Shown: positions 51,669-61,739, numbered from the stretch's first letter. The stretch is DNA of 64,000 nt from Bryobacterales bacterium (GCA_020846745.1 JADLDI010000145.1:45322-109321), one strand, 5' to 3'. Numbers and translations are program-made. The notes: generated from the letters alone by a model not told the origin.

Positions 51669-51919
51669 TTCACCACGCCAGTCCGGATTTTTGGGAATCC
51701 TACCGAAATCTGCCTCCTAACATCCGAGATGTAGCGGATCGAGCGATCGCCCTCCTGAAGGAAGACCCATACCATCCGTCGCTCCACTTCAAGAGAATCG
51801 ACGATATGTGGTCGGTTCGCGTGGGTGGTCACTACCGCGCGATCGGTGTGTCGGTCGATGACGGCGTGTTGTGGATCTGGATCGGAAGCCACGCCGAGTA
51901 CGACCGTCTGGTTCGGTAA
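51665..51919 (+). CDS. RelE/ParE-superfamily toxin
   Basis: 84 residues from a GTG overlapping the antitoxin stop. Fold-defining segments: SPDFWESYRNLPPNIRDVADRAIALLKEDPYHPSLHFKRI, DMWSVRVGGHYRAIGV and WIWIGSHAEYDRLVR, matching a well-defined RelE/HigB-like group that cuts mRNA on the ribosome or blocks other targets. It looks full length, in contrast to the broken toxin at 45653. Confidence 0.87.
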   Translation: MIHHASPDFWESYRNLPPNIRDVADRAIALLKEDPYHPSLHFKRIDDMWSVRVGGHYRAIGVSVDDGVLWIWIGSHAEYDRLVR

Positions 51920-52167
51920 GTCACCCGGCGCGGGGCTTAAGCAGTCCTCGAAAGTCCGGTTATGGGAGCGCGCTCCGTAGTTGCGGTTCCGGCCTTCCCT
52001 TTCGGCACGGCGAGCGGACCTCTCGAATTTCGGAAAGCGTCAAAGGAAACGGGTTAAGTGTGATGGGATTTGTTTGATTTAGTTGTGCACCGGGTTGGCG
52101 ATTCGCATGCCAGTAAGCCCTGGTACTTTTGTACATATTTTCAGAGCTGATCATCTGGTATACAGTG
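51920..52167. other. Intergenic region, no gene seen
   Basis: 248 bases without a convincing ORF. It holds a small inverted repeat GTAC-TTTT-GTAC (52124-52134) and a TATACA hexamer (52159-52164) close to the next ATG, which could be a -10. I see no terminator. Confidence 0.4.
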
Positions 52168-55100
52168 ATGCTTATGCTGTTGGCGGCTGCTGTTTGGTCG
52201 GCATTTTCGGTTCCGGTGCATTTCGAGGCGAACCGGGGACAGGCGGGCGCGGAGTTTCCGTATGTGGGGCGGGCTGCGGATAACTCGGTGGTGTTGGTGC
52301 GGCCGGACCGGTTGGTATTGCGGGGGTTGGACCTTCAGTTCATCGGTGCGAACGCCACTGCCGGCGGAACGGTCGAGCGGCCGATGCAGTCGTATTCGAA
52401 TTACTTCCACGGGAACCGGCGGGTGACTCACGCGCGGCATTATGGCGCGCTGCGGTTTACGGAGATCTATCGCGGCATTGATTTGGTGTATTACTCGCAA
52501 GGCGGCAAGTTGGAGTACGACCTGAACGTAGCGCCGGGGGTGGACCCGGCGCGGATCCGAATGAAGATCGGCCGCAACCACAGTGTCCGACTGCTGGCGA
52601 ACGGGGACCTGCGAATAGGCGACCAGGCAACGCTACACCGGCCGCGGGCATTTCAGGAAAAGGAAGAGGTGGATGCCCGATTTGTCCTAAAAGGGCCGGA
52701 CGAGTTCCAGATTGTGCTCGGAGCGTTTGACCGGTCGCGGGCATTGCGCATCGACCCTGTGCTGAGTTATGCGATACCGATGGGCGGCGCCGCGGTAGCA
52801 ACCGATGCGGCAGGCAACAGTTACTTCGTGGGGCAAGCGTCGCTCGATATGGTGGGGTCGCCGGGCAGCATTCAACCGCTAACTGAGGGAAACGGCGATG
52901 CCTATATCGCAAAGGTCAGCCCAAGCGGAGAGCTGATTTTCTCCACTTTTCTTGGCGGTTACTGGTCAGACAGGGCGACGGCGGTAGCGGTGGATTCGGC
53001 TGAAAACATCTATGTGGGCGGAGAGACGGGATCGGGCGATTTTCCGGGGATGACAGACGCGCAGCCCCGGGCGCTGATGACGACGTACGTGTTTGCGGCC
53101 AAGCTGTCAGCGAACGGCACGGATCTGTTGTGGGTGAGGCCGATCGAGAGTGGGGGCAGCGACAGGTGCGGAGCCATCAGCATCAACGAGACGAGTGGGG
53201 CGGTCTACCTGGCGGGCACAACCTATACTTCGGCATTTCCGCTGGCCACGGCGGCGGGGACGATCTTTGTCGCACGGATCAACGCATCGGGCGTGCATCA
53301 GGCTTCATACGCGATTCCAAGCACGCACCGGAGTAACTGGTTGTGGGGATCGGCGGTGGACGTGGATGGGGATGTGTACGTGGTGGGATCTACGCCCGAC
53401 CCATCCTTTCCGCAAACGCCCGGGGTGGTGAGCGTGGCGCCCGGGTCGACCAGCAGTACGCGCGCGTTCGTCACACGGATCAACGCGGACCTCAGCGGGA
53501 TAGTGGCATCGGTGCTGATTGGCGGTAGTGGGACCACTTGGGCCGCCGCCGTGGCGGTAGACGCGGCGAAGGACATCTACGTGACGGGCCTAACGAGCAC
53601 AAGCGATTTTCCAACGACCGTGGGCGCGTTGCGAACCTTGAACAGCGGCGGCAACGACGCGTTTCTAATGAAGCTTTGCCCCGATTTGAAGTGCATCCGG
53701 TATTCGACATACTTCGGCGGCTCAGCGGCGGATTCAGCAAAAAGTATCGCGCTGGCGCCCGACGGGAAGGTGGTTGTCGGCGGCAGCACAATGTCGCGTG
53801 ACTTCCCCCTGGCGTCGGCCTTACAGACACGCTTGGCGGACCCGCCGGCACTCAAGCGTGTGAGCGGTTTCGGCGCCTCGTCGACAATACAAGCCGAAGG
53901 GCTCGACTTAGGGAACAACATCACCATCCACCCGCTCAAGCCCAATGAAATGCTCAACCAGGGATCGCAGATTCGCCGCTCGACCGATGGCGGAACGACA
54001 TGGAGCGTCGTTGTGTCCGCGGATCAGTATCCACTGGCCCTCGCGCGAGCACCTTCGAATCCGGATATTGTCTATTACTCGGGCTTTGGACTTTGGAAGT
54101 CCGCTGACGGCGGCCTCAACTGGACAAGCGTGGTGGCCAATACCCGGCTGCAGAGAATAGCCGTCGATGCGGTTAACCCGAATCTGGTTTATGGAACCGA
54201 TTTAGGCGACGTGTTCTATGCGATTCAGGGCGGCAGCGACGTTCTCCGGCCCAATGTGTTACCGGCTGGCACGCGGATGATCGTGACGCATCCGACCCGA
54301 GCGGGGACGGTCATCCTGGCGAGCGCTCAACAGATTGTTCGGACCGACGATGGAGGGAAGACCTTTCGCGCCGTGGACAAACCGCCACAAGAGGAGGTCA
54401 GGTGGCTTGCGATCGCGAATCAGGACCCAAACTGGCTGTACGTGGCGGGATGGAAAGGCCTATATAGAACGAACGACGACGGAAGCAGCTATGAGCGGTT
54501 GCCGGTTGACCGGCCGGCAGTGGTGGCGATAGCGCCCAGCAACCCAGAGGCGATCTATGTGCTCCAGGAAGGGAAAGTGCTGGTCAGCCGGAACCGCGGA
54601 GCCTCGTGGGAATCCGCGGGGACGACCACCGCGGCGGTGGACGCAATCGCGATTCATCCGGACCGCGAAGACGAATTTCTAGGCCAATCGTTCGGATCGC
54701 CAGACGGATTTGTGGCCGTGTTCAATGGCGCGGCGAGCGGGCTTGAGTTCTCGACGTACCTCGGCTCGACTGGCTTGGATTCGGTGAACGGGGTGGCGGC
54801 GGATTCGGCGGGCAGCTTACTGGCAACCGGCCAGACCACTGAGACGTTTCCCTTCACGCAGACTGTGCCGTACCCGACGAAGTTTGGGGCGAAGATAACG
54901 GTTGCGAGTTCGCCCTGTCAGGCAATGGTCAGCCCGAAGACGGCCTTTTTGCAGGGAGCCGGGGTTGTACGGGCGACCGTGATTGCCGGCTCCGGGTGCA
55001 ACTGGGAGACACAATCGAATGAGGCTTGGTTGACGGTTGGAGAATCAACAGGTTCGGGCGCCGGGTGGGTGGAGGTTCGAGCGGAACCCAACCCCGGACC

Positions 55101-55947
55101 AACGCGGAGCGGGACGGTGACCTTGGCCGGCGAATTAGTGACCGTGACCCAGGCGCCGAGCGCGTGCACATTCACGGTGACTTACATTCCTCCCGACAGC
55201 AATTGGGAGCCCGCGCAGGGCCGGCTGATCCCGTTGGGGATCGATGCGGCCCCGGGATGCTCATGGCAGCTAACGAGTGCATTGCCGCGCTGGCTGACGC
55301 CGGTAGGAGCGGTGGAAGGAACGGGGCCAGGCACGCTAAGCCTGCAAGCGGCGCCGGCGGAGACTCTGTCGATGCGCATCGCGACCGTTTGGGTAGCGGG
55401 GCGCCTGGTTCAGATTACGCAGGGAGGGACCTGTTTTGACGCCAAGCTGACCCTGGCTCAGACGGTGTTTCCGCAGTCCGGTTCGGAGTCCCTTTTGAGT
55501 ATCGACGTGGGCGAGAGTTGTTCGTGGACAGTAAGTTCATCGAATTGGGTGTCGCCCGTTCAAACGTCGGGCAAGGGCAAAACCGACCTTGCGTTCACGG
55601 TAACACCGAACCAGACAGTGGGTCCGGATCCGCGGGTGGGGTGGATTCAACTGAAATTCAAGGACGGAAGTTCGCTGCGGAAGGAGATCAGTCAAGCGTC
55701 GCCCGAAGCTTCTACCCGCGCCCCCCGCAGTTTGATACGTAATGCTGACGGGGACTTCGAGTTGTACACCTATGGCTCACTAACGCCAGTGGTACTGGGA
55801 GGGGCAACGCGGAAAATCTGGAAGATCGGGCGACCCTTGGAGTCTTGGATGGTGTGGGTGATTTGCTGGCGGGGGGCGAAGCGCTGGTTGGTTCCTTTAA
55901 CCGCTTCCCATTCGGGGGTGTGTTGGACGAATAGAGCGTTGGGCTGA
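52168..55947 (+). CDS. Large secreted SBBP beta-propeller/BACON-repeat protein
   Basis: About 1260 residues. A signal-like N-terminus (LMLLAAAVWSAFS) precedes the DUF7948-type segment VHFEANRGQAGAEFPYVGR. Many SBBP-type propeller repeats follow: FSTFLGGYWSDRATAVAVDSAENIYVGG, IGGSGTTWAAAVAVDAAKDIYVTG and YFGGSAADSAKSIALAPDGKVVVGG. A middle BNR/Ycf48-like region (STDGGTTWSVV, KSADGGLNWTSV) and three BACON-like domains (CNWETQSNEAWLTV, CSWQLTSALPRWLTP, CSWTVSSSNWVSP) complete it. Such giants are cell-surface or secreted and may bind glycans or proteins. The last 60 residues lie antisense to the glycosyltransferase gene. Start may also be TTG 52129. Confidence 0.82.
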   Translation: MLMLLAAAVWSAFSVPVHFEANRGQAGAEFPYVGRAADNSVVLVRPDRLVLRGLDLQFIGANATAGGTVERPMQSYSNYFHGNRRVTHARHYGALRFTEIYRGIDLVYYSQGGKLEYDLNVAPGVDPARIRMKIGRNHSVRLLANGDLRIGDQATLHRPRAFQEKEEVDARFVLKGPDEFQIVLGAFDRSRALRIDPVLSYAIPMGGAAVATDAAGNSYFVGQASLDMVGSPGSIQPLTEGNGDAYIAKVSPSGELIFSTFLGGYWSDRATAVAVDSAENIYVGGETGSGDFPGMTDAQPRALMTTYVFAAKLSANGTDLLWVRPIESGGSDRCGAISINETSGAVYLAGTTYTSAFPLATAAGTIFVARINASGVHQASYAIPSTHRSNWLWGSAVDVDGDVYVVGSTPDPSFPQTPGVVSVAPGSTSSTRAFVTRINADLSGIVASVLIGGSGTTWAAAVAVDAAKDIYVTGLTSTSDFPTTVGALRTLNSGGNDAFLMKLCPDLKCIRYSTYFGGSAADSAKSIALAPDGKVVVGGSTMSRDFPLASALQTRLADPPALKRVSGFGASSTIQAEGLDLGNNITIHPLKPNEMLNQGSQIRRSTDGGTTWSVVVSADQYPLALARAPSNPDIVYYSGFGLWKSADGGLNWTSVVANTRLQRIAVDAVNPNLVYGTDLGDVFYAIQGGSDVLRPNVLPAGTRMIVTHPTRAGTVILASAQQIVRTDDGGKTFRAVDKPPQEEVRWLAIANQDPNWLYVAGWKGLYRTNDDGSSYERLPVDRPAVVAIAPSNPEAIYVLQEGKVLVSRNRGASWESAGTTTAAVDAIAIHPDREDEFLGQSFGSPDGFVAVFNGAASGLEFSTYLGSTGLDSVNGVAADSAGSLLATGQTTETFPFTQTVPYPTKFGAKITVASSPCQAMVSPKTAFLQGAGVVRATVIAGSGCNWETQSNEAWLTVGESTGSGAGWVEVRAEPNPGPTRSGTVTLAGELVTVTQAPSACTFTVTYIPPDSNWEPAQGRLIPLGIDAAPGCSWQLTSALPRWLTPVGAVEGTGPGTLSLQAAPAETLSMRIATVWVAGRLVQITQGGTCFDAKLTLAQTVFPQSGSESLLSIDVGESCSWTVSSSNWVSPVQTSGKGKTDLAFTVTPNQTVGPDPRVGWIQLKFKDGSSLRKEISQASPEASTRAPRSLIRNADGDFELYTYGSLTPVVLGGATRKIWKIGRPLESWMVWVICWRGAKRWLVPLTASHSGVCWTNRALG

Positions 55948-57236
55948 TTGAAGTAGCGCTCAGGTGGAAGGTCGGTGCTGTTGTCGACTTTGAGGCGGCC
56001 GGCGCTTAAGAGGCGGACCTGGTCGAGGATGCCCCAACCGTTGATGTAGACCTTGTCGGGGTGGGCGGATTCAAGGGTTGTAACTAAAGGGTAGATGGCG
56101 TCGGACCAGGGTGGGTATGTGCCGCGTGTGGCGAGCAGGTCGAAGAAGTGAAGGTTGACGGCGGCGCAGGAGATTAGGGCGATCAGGCCGACGAGCGAGA
56201 GGACTGCGCGGTGTTTGCGAAGGGCTTGGGTCAGGGCGATGGCGGCGAAGGCGTGGGGCCAGGGCCACATGAGAACCGCGTGATGGGCGGAAGCGCCGGC
56301 ACCGCGGGTGATCAGCATCAACGCCCAGCCGAGGGCGGGTCCAATGAGGCAGAAGAAGGCCAGGCGGGAGCGGGCGATGATGCTGGCGATAAGGCCGCAG
56401 GCGAAGATTTCGGGGATGAAGGTGCGGCGGAAGCCGACGCCTTCGTCATCGGGGATCAGGTAGCCGACCAAAGCGTCGCCACGAAGGGAGAACTGCATCT
56501 GGTCGACCTTCCGGTCTACGCCTTCAAGCGAGAAGCGGGCGGTTTGTTGGGCGGTGCGGCCGCGGCTCGTGTAGTTGTAGCGTATGAGCGGGTACGCTCC
56601 GGCGGTGAACACGATCAGTGATAACGCGACCGCGCGCAGGGTGATGGTTTTGCGGAGGAGGTGGCCGTAGAGGAGTAGACCGGCGGTCGAGAGTCCGAAG
56701 ACGATCCAGAGGGCGGTGAGTTTGTTCCAGCAGGCGAGTCCGATCAAGAAGGCGGCTAAGGGGAACTTGCGGCGGTAGACGGCGAAAACGGCGGAGACGA
56801 TGAGGAAGTGCTCGATGGCGACTGGTCCCCAATCGCAGCGGGTGGTCCACAGGAAAGTGGGTTCGAGGGCGAGTAGCGCGAGAGCCATCAACCCCGCGGC
56901 GGGGCTGACCGTGCTGCTCAGGAAAAGGTAGAGCAGATAGAGCGTGACAGCGCCCAACAGGACCATGGGCAGGCGAATGGTGGCGGGGCTGACGCCGAAA
57001 GTCTTGAAAATAGGCGCGTAAACCCAGGCCTTGAAGGAACCGAGGTACGACATCTGCATGAGCGGGATGGTGTACCCAAAGGCTTTCATGCCGTAGGCGA
57101 CGCCTTGCGGGTAGAAGTTGCCCATCGAGAACAGGGCTTCGTCGGCCTGAATGCCGGGCGTTTCGATGCGATGGGCGGCGGTGAAGAGGAAGAGGAGGCA
57201 GAGGGCGATGGCCGGCCAGTTGACGCGCCACTTCAC
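55770..57236 (-). CDS. Family 39-type membrane glycosyltransferase
   Basis: 488 residues with about 10-12 transmembrane helices. The first periplasmic loop has RIETPGIQADEALFSMGNF, where the Asp-Glu pair matches the catalytic D-E of PMT/ArnT GT-C enzymes. TTRCDWGPVAIEHFLIVSAVFA and CWNKLTALWIVFGL follow. It would transfer a sugar from a lipid-linked donor to a protein or lipid outside the membrane. It overlaps the TPR gene start/stop as ATGA and the convergent SBBP gene by 178 bases. Confidence 0.83.
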   Translation of the reverse strand: MKWRVNWPAIALCLLFLFTAAHRIETPGIQADEALFSMGNFYPQGVAYGMKAFGYTIPLMQMSYLGSFKAWVYAPIFKTFGVSPATIRLPMVLLGAVTLYLLYLFLSSTVSPAAGLMALALLALEPTFLWTTRCDWGPVAIEHFLIVSAVFAVYRRKFPLAAFLIGLACWNKLTALWIVFGLSTAGLLLYGHLLRKTITLRAVALSLIVFTAGAYPLIRYNYTSRGRTAQQTARFSLEGVDRKVDQMQFSLRGDALVGYLIPDDEGVGFRRTFIPEIFACGLIASIIARSRLAFFCLIGPALGWALMLITRGAGASAHHAVLMWPWPHAFAAIALTQALRKHRAVLSLVGLIALISCAAVNLHFFDLLATRGTYPPWSDAIYPLVTTLESAHPDKVYINGWGILDQVRLLSAGRLKVDNSTDLPPERYFNQPNALFVQHTPEWEAVKGTNQRFAPRQQITHTIQDSKGRPIFQIFRVAPPSTTGVSEP

Positions 57237-57715
57237 TGGACGAGCGACCGTAATTGCTTGAGCGCGTCGACGGCGAGGCGATACCGGGGTTCAAACGAGA
57301 GGGACTTCTCGAAGCATTCGCGGGCGCGGTTGAACATTTCGCGCGAAACGTAGACGCGGCCCATGTTGTACCAGGGGAAGTGGTAGGCGTCGTACCGCTT
57401 GCTGCTGATCGCCTTCTGGAGCCACGGCTCGGCTTCCTCGAACTTGCCCTGTTGAATCAGATAAGCGCCGATGTCGTTGTAGGGGTTGCCGTACTGTGGG
57501 TCGATCAGGATGGCGTTCTTGCACTGCTCGATAGCGTCTTCCAGGCGGCCCTGGAAGGAGTAGGTCCAGCCGAGGAACGTGTAAGCCTCGGCCGTGGGGA
57601 ACAGTTCGATGGACTTGCGGTAGAGGTCGGCCGCGGTTTCCAGGTCGCCTTGCATTTGCAGGACGTAGGCTTGTTGGAACAGGTCCATTGCGAGTTCGTA
57701 CCGCGGGTCCCCCAT
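57233..57715 (-). CDS. TPR-repeat protein
   Basis: 160 residues, consisting of about four tetratricopeptide repeats: QAYVLQMQGDLETAADLYRKSIELFPT, AEAYTFLGWTYSFQGRLEDAIEQCKNAILIDPQ, NPYNDIGAYLIQQGKFEEAEPWLQKAISS and WYNMGRVYVSREMFNRARECFEKSLSFEP. A cytoplasmic scaffold with no signal peptide. It is translationally coupled to the GT39 gene, so may assist it. Confidence 0.88.
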   Translation of the reverse strand: MGDPRYELAMDLFQQAYVLQMQGDLETAADLYRKSIELFPTAEAYTFLGWTYSFQGRLEDAIEQCKNAILIDPQYGNPYNDIGAYLIQQGKFEEAEPWLQKAISSKRYDAYHFPWYNMGRVYVSREMFNRARECFEKSLSFEPRYRLAVDALKQLRSLVQ

Positions 57716-57726
57716 CAGTTGATATC

Positions 57727-58890
57727 CTAGCGTCCCGCCGGGGGCGCCGTTCGCTGTTCGAGCAGGCCAGCGATGAGGTTGTGGCCGTTGGCTTTGGCGG
57801 CGGCGAGCGGGGTTTGGCCGGCTTTGTTCGCTTTGCGGGGGTCGGCGCCACGGTCGAGCAGGAAGCGGACGGCTTCAAGATGCCCGAAAGACGCGGCGTT
57901 GTGGAGCGGCGTGGCGCCGGATTCGGTATCCGCTTCGTCGACGGGAGCGCCTTTATCGAGCAGGAATTCGATGACGAGCGCGTGTCCGGCCAGGGCGGCG
58001 TCATGCACGGCGGTAGCACCCTGTGCGTTCTTCGCCTTGGGGTCCGCGCCTTTCGCGATCAACAGTTCAACGATTTTGAGGTGACCTTTGAGCGCGGCGT
58101 CGTGCAACAGGTTGGGGGTGTTGGCCGGGAAGCCGTGGTTGAGCAGGGTTTCGACCATGTCGAGGTCGCCGCGCATAACGGAGCTTTGCAGGGCCGATTT
58201 CGTCTTGATCTTGATGCCTTTGTCGAGCAGGACGGCGACTACTTTCGGATGACGGACGTTGAGAGCGGTCTCCATGATGGTGGCGCCGGAGGCATCGGGC
58301 TTGTTCGGGTCGGCGCCGGCGTCGAGCAACAGTGAAATGAGCGCGGCGTGTCCACGGGCGGCGGCGGCAAAGAGGGCGGACTGCGGTTTGGCCCCTTTGG
58401 AAAGCAGGAGCCTGGCGACGTCGGTTTCGCCCTTCCACGCCGCTTCGTCGAGGGCCGTGGCGCCTTTCGCATCTTCGGTGTTCACGTCGAAGCCTTTCGA
58501 GAGCAGTAGTTCGACGAGTGAGGTGAAGCCGCGATTGGCGGCCAGGTGGAGCGCTGTCGCGCCCGAAGCGGAGGTGGCCTTGAGGTTTGCGCCTTTGCTG
58601 AGCAGCAGTTCGACGACTTCGGGATGGTTGGTGATGACGGCGTAGTGGAGCGGCGTCGAACCGCCTTCGAGGTGGGGCAGGTTGGGGTCCGCGCCGCGAG
58701 CGAGCAGCATTTCGGCCATCTTCACGTCGCCGGCCCAGGCTGCATCGTGCAGGGCGGTGCCGCCGAGCGAGTCGCGCTCGTTGACGTTCGCACCACCGTC
58801 GAGCAGCGCCTTGACACGGTCGGCATCGCCCGAGCGGACCGCCACGTGGAGGTCGCCGAAAAAGAGCAGCAGGAGTGCGAACACGGACAT
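57727..58890 (-). CDS. Secreted ankyrin-repeat protein
   Basis: 387 residues with a short hydrophobic N-terminus (VFALLLLFFGDLHVAV) likely acting as signal. About eleven ankyrin repeats of the kind GATALHLAANRGFTSLVELLLSKG, each about 33 residues, run almost to the C-terminus. A protein-binding module; periplasmic location is an inference. Its ATG overlaps the stop of the upstream D-aminoacylase gene by one base, hence co-translation. Confidence 0.9.
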   Translation of the reverse strand: MSVFALLLLFFGDLHVAVRSGDADRVKALLDGGANVNERDSLGGTALHDAAWAGDVKMAEMLLARGADPNLPHLEGGSTPLHYAVITNHPEVVELLLSKGANLKATSASGATALHLAANRGFTSLVELLLSKGFDVNTEDAKGATALDEAAWKGETDVARLLLSKGAKPQSALFAAAARGHAALISLLLDAGADPNKPDASGATIMETALNVRHPKVVAVLLDKGIKIKTKSALQSSVMRGDLDMVETLLNHGFPANTPNLLHDAALKGHLKIVELLIAKGADPKAKNAQGATAVHDAALAGHALVIEFLLDKGAPVDEADTESGATPLHNAASFGHLEAVRFLLDRGADPRKANKAGQTPLAAAKANGHNLIAGLLEQRTAPPAGR

Positions 58891-60503
58891 TATTTGGTGC
58901 GGCCCTGGCCGTAGATGATGGTACCGGGTTTGGCGCCGGTGTGCTGGCCACGGTCGAGCACCACGCGTCCGTTCACGATCACGTATTCGACGCCGGTCGA
59001 GTACTGATGGGGCTTGTCGTAAGTGGCGTGGTCAATAATGCTGTCGGCGTTGAACACGGTGACGTCGGCGGCCAGGCCGGGGCGGAGCAGGCCGCGGTCG
59101 TAGATGCGGATTTTGGCGGCGTTGGCGGAGGTCATCTTGCGGATGGCCTCTTCCATGGTGATCACCTTTTCCTCTCGAACATACCGGCCGAGCACGCGTG
59201 GGAAGGTGCCGTAGTAGCGCGGATGCGGATTGCCGCGGGCCAGCGGACCTTCAGTAGCAACGGCGGTCCCGTCCGATCCGATGGAGACGAAAGGCTGTTT
59301 GAGCGCGTAGCGCATGTCGTCTTCCGAATGGTGGAAGTAGACGGTGGGCACAGAGCCGCTGTTGTCGATCAAAACCTTGAACAGGGCCTCGACCGGCGGC
59401 AGCTTCAAATCGTCAATCACCTGGTTCATGCGCTTGCCTTCGTACTTCTTGTAAGCGGGGTTGGAAAAGTTGACGAGCAGCATGCCTTCCCATGAGCCCG
59501 TTGCGGTGTAGTGGTTGTACCAGTCGGAACCCGGGATGCCATTGAGGATCTCGCTTTCGAGGCGCTTCTTGAGGGAAGGGTCCTGCAGGCGCTTGATGAA
59601 AGCTTGCTTGCCGCCGTCGTGCGCCCATGGCGGGATGATGGACGAGAGGTTGTTCTGGCCGGCGCGGTATGGGTAAACGTGCGCCTCGACTTCCTGCCCT
59701 TGCCGCCGCGCGTTCGCAATCGTGGCGATGAGTTCGGGCATCCGGCCCCATAGCTTGTGGTCGGCGATTTTCAAATGAATGATGTCGAGCGGCAGACCGG
59801 CGCGCCGGCTGATGTCGAGCGCTTCTTCCGTCGCCTTAAACACGCCGGACCCTTCCGTGCGCATGTGGGTCGAGTAGATGCCGCCGTACTCACCGGCGAC
59901 CTTGCACATCGCCACCATGGTGTCGGTGTCGATCCAGTTGCCCGGAGGTCCCGAAAGCGAGCTTGCCACCCCGAGCGCGCCCTGCTGCATCGCTTGGCGA
60001 ACAATCGCCTGCATCTTCTCGATCTCGGCTTTAGTTGCGGGTCCGGCCTTGCTGCCGTGGACGTGCACCCAAACCTCGGCGGAACCGATGTAGGTGCCGA
60101 TATTGGTAGAGACACCTTGCTTCAGAAGGGTGCGGAAGTAGTCTTCAAAGGTCGGGTACTTGTCGGAAGGCGCCGCGGAACCGCCTTCGCCGAAAATCAT
60201 GCTGGTGACGCCCTGCCGAATCATCGACTGGGCGTTGCCGTCGATAACGACGGTGTCGTCGGAATGGTTGTGAATGTCGATGAAGCCGGGCGTGACCGTC
60301 AGCGCCTGTGCTTCGATGGTGCGCCTGGCGGTTTTGGAGGCGAGCTTGCCGATGGCGACGATCCTGTTCCCCGTAATGGCGACATCGCCGATGTAGGACG
60401 GGTTGCCGGTACCATCGACGATACGGCCGTTGCGGATGAGAAGGTCGTAGTCCTGCGCCGAAGCAAAAGCGGCCAGCCCCAGTAGGGCCAGGGTGCGGGT
60501 CAT
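58890..60503 (-). CDS. Exported N-acyl-D-amino-acid deacylase-like amidohydrolase
   Basis: About 537 residues from ATG 60503 (signal TRTLALLGLAAFASAQ); ATG 60551 is in frame but unlikely. YDLLIRNGRIVDGTGNPSYIGDVAI, VTPGFIDIHNHSDDT (metal site), GIYSTHMRTEG, LPLDIIHLKIADHK, FVSIGSDGTAV and LRPGLAADVTVFN are all features of D-aminoacylases. It removes acyl groups from N-acyl-D-amino acids, possibly in cell-wall-derived peptide recycling. Coupled with the ankyrin gene downstream. Confidence 0.9.
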   Translation of the reverse strand: MTRTLALLGLAAFASAQDYDLLIRNGRIVDGTGNPSYIGDVAITGNRIVAIGKLASKTARRTIEAQALTVTPGFIDIHNHSDDTVVIDGNAQSMIRQGVTSMIFGEGGSAAPSDKYPTFEDYFRTLLKQGVSTNIGTYIGSAEVWVHVHGSKAGPATKAEIEKMQAIVRQAMQQGALGVASSLSGPPGNWIDTDTMVAMCKVAGEYGGIYSTHMRTEGSGVFKATEEALDISRRAGLPLDIIHLKIADHKLWGRMPELIATIANARRQGQEVEAHVYPYRAGQNNLSSIIPPWAHDGGKQAFIKRLQDPSLKKRLESEILNGIPGSDWYNHYTATGSWEGMLLVNFSNPAYKKYEGKRMNQVIDDLKLPPVEALFKVLIDNSGSVPTVYFHHSEDDMRYALKQPFVSIGSDGTAVATEGPLARGNPHPRYYGTFPRVLGRYVREEKVITMEEAIRKMTSANAAKIRIYDRGLLRPGLAADVTVFNADSIIDHATYDKPHQYSTGVEYVIVNGRVVLDRGQHTGAKPGTIIYGQGRTK

Positions 60504-60596
60504 GATGGGTATCTTACGACAGCGGGTTTGCGGTGGAGGGCCTCCTATCATGGCCGAGTGCGGTATGGTCGGTGGACGCGGCTAGATTCGGCGATC

Positions 60597-61739
60597 TTAT
60601 TTCTCAATCGCTGCCGTCACCGCGTTCGACACCGTGCGCAGCAACCGCCCGTTGTCTTCGCCGCTGGGCCGCGTGGTTAAAATCACGGTGACCAGTTTGT
60701 TTACCGGATCGGCCCAGGCTACTGTGCCCGTTGCGCCGGAATGTCCGAACGTTTGTGGTGACGCGAGGTCGCCGAAGTAAGCCCACACGAAAGAGTTCTG
60801 GAGGCCCCAGCCGAAGCCCCAGGGCTTGCCGACGTGGGTGTTTTGGTCGCGGGTCATGGTTGCGACGGTGGTGGGGGAGAAGAGACGTTTGCCCGAATAG
60901 GCGCCGCCGTTCAGGAAGGTTTGGAGCAGAATCGCGAGGTCGGTGGTGGTGGAGTGCATGCCGCCCCAGGGGTGGCCCATGTCGCGCCAATACGGCGAGT
61001 TGGCGCCGAAGCGTTCGTCGTCGGGGCTGGGGCGGGACTGGCACCACGCGGTGTCTTCGATTCTGTGGCTGCCCATTCCTAAGAAGCTGTCTTTCATGCC
61101 TAGCGGCTGGAAAATTTCCTTGGCGAAAAAGTCGCGGAGGCGTGTTTTGGTCAAGCGCTCGACAATTTCGCCGGTGAGCAATGTGCCCATGCTTTGGTAG
61201 CGGAAGTCCGTGCCGGGCTTGTAGAGCAGCGGCGTCGAGAGCGCGCCTTTGACGAAATCGCTCAGCGGGGCGTGGGCGCGGCGTAGGTCGGTGTTTTGGG
61301 GAAGTTGGTCGGGCAGGCCGGAGGTGTGGGCGATCAGGTCGCGGACCTTGATCGACTGGCGTTCGAGGTCGTTCTTCCATTCGGGAAAGTAGACATATGC
61401 CGGGTCGTTCGTCGACACGAGGCCGCGTTCTACCAGAAGCATGAGCGCGCACACGGTGACCGGTTTTGTAATCGAGGCCAAAAGGTAGATGGTGTCGGGC
61501 TGCGTGAGGCGCGCGTTGGCGGTGGGCGCCATTCTGCCGAAGCCGCGATGGAGGACGATTCTCTCGTTCCGCGCGACAAGGATAGAGGCGGAAAGGACAC
61601 GGCCGGAGTCGGTTTCGGCTTTAAGAAGCCCGGCGGCGCGCTCGAGACGGTCCTTCGACATGCCGGCACTGGAGGGGTCGGCGGGCCGCAACTGCGCGCA
61701 CGCCAGCGCGCTAACGAGGAAGCCTGCTAGTAGTTTCAT
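60597..61739 (-). CDS. Exported serine hydrolase (beta-lactamase class C/penicillin-binding fold)
   Basis: About 380 residues from ATG 61739, which overlaps the upstream gene stop (ATGA) and starts a signal peptide (KLLAGFLVSALACAQ). The active-site SITK lies at residues 89-92, preceded by LLAS. The second motif is FRYQSMGTLL (Y-x-S), and FGHSGATGTVAW is the third. It may act as an esterase or D-alanyl-D-alanine-type peptidase; the substrate is not known. Confidence 0.88.
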   Translation of the reverse strand: MKLLAGFLVSALACAQLRPADPSSAGMSKDRLERAAGLLKAETDSGRVLSASILVARNERIVLHRGFGRMAPTANARLTQPDTIYLLASITKPVTVCALMLLVERGLVSTNDPAYVYFPEWKNDLERQSIKVRDLIAHTSGLPDQLPQNTDLRRAHAPLSDFVKGALSTPLLYKPGTDFRYQSMGTLLTGEIVERLTKTRLRDFFAKEIFQPLGMKDSFLGMGSHRIEDTAWCQSRPSPDDERFGANSPYWRDMGHPWGGMHSTTTDLAILLQTFLNGGAYSGKRLFSPTTVATMTRDQNTHVGKPWGFGWGLQNSFVWAYFGDLASPQTFGHSGATGTVAWADPVNKLVTVILTTRPSGEDNGRLLRTVSNAVTAAIEK

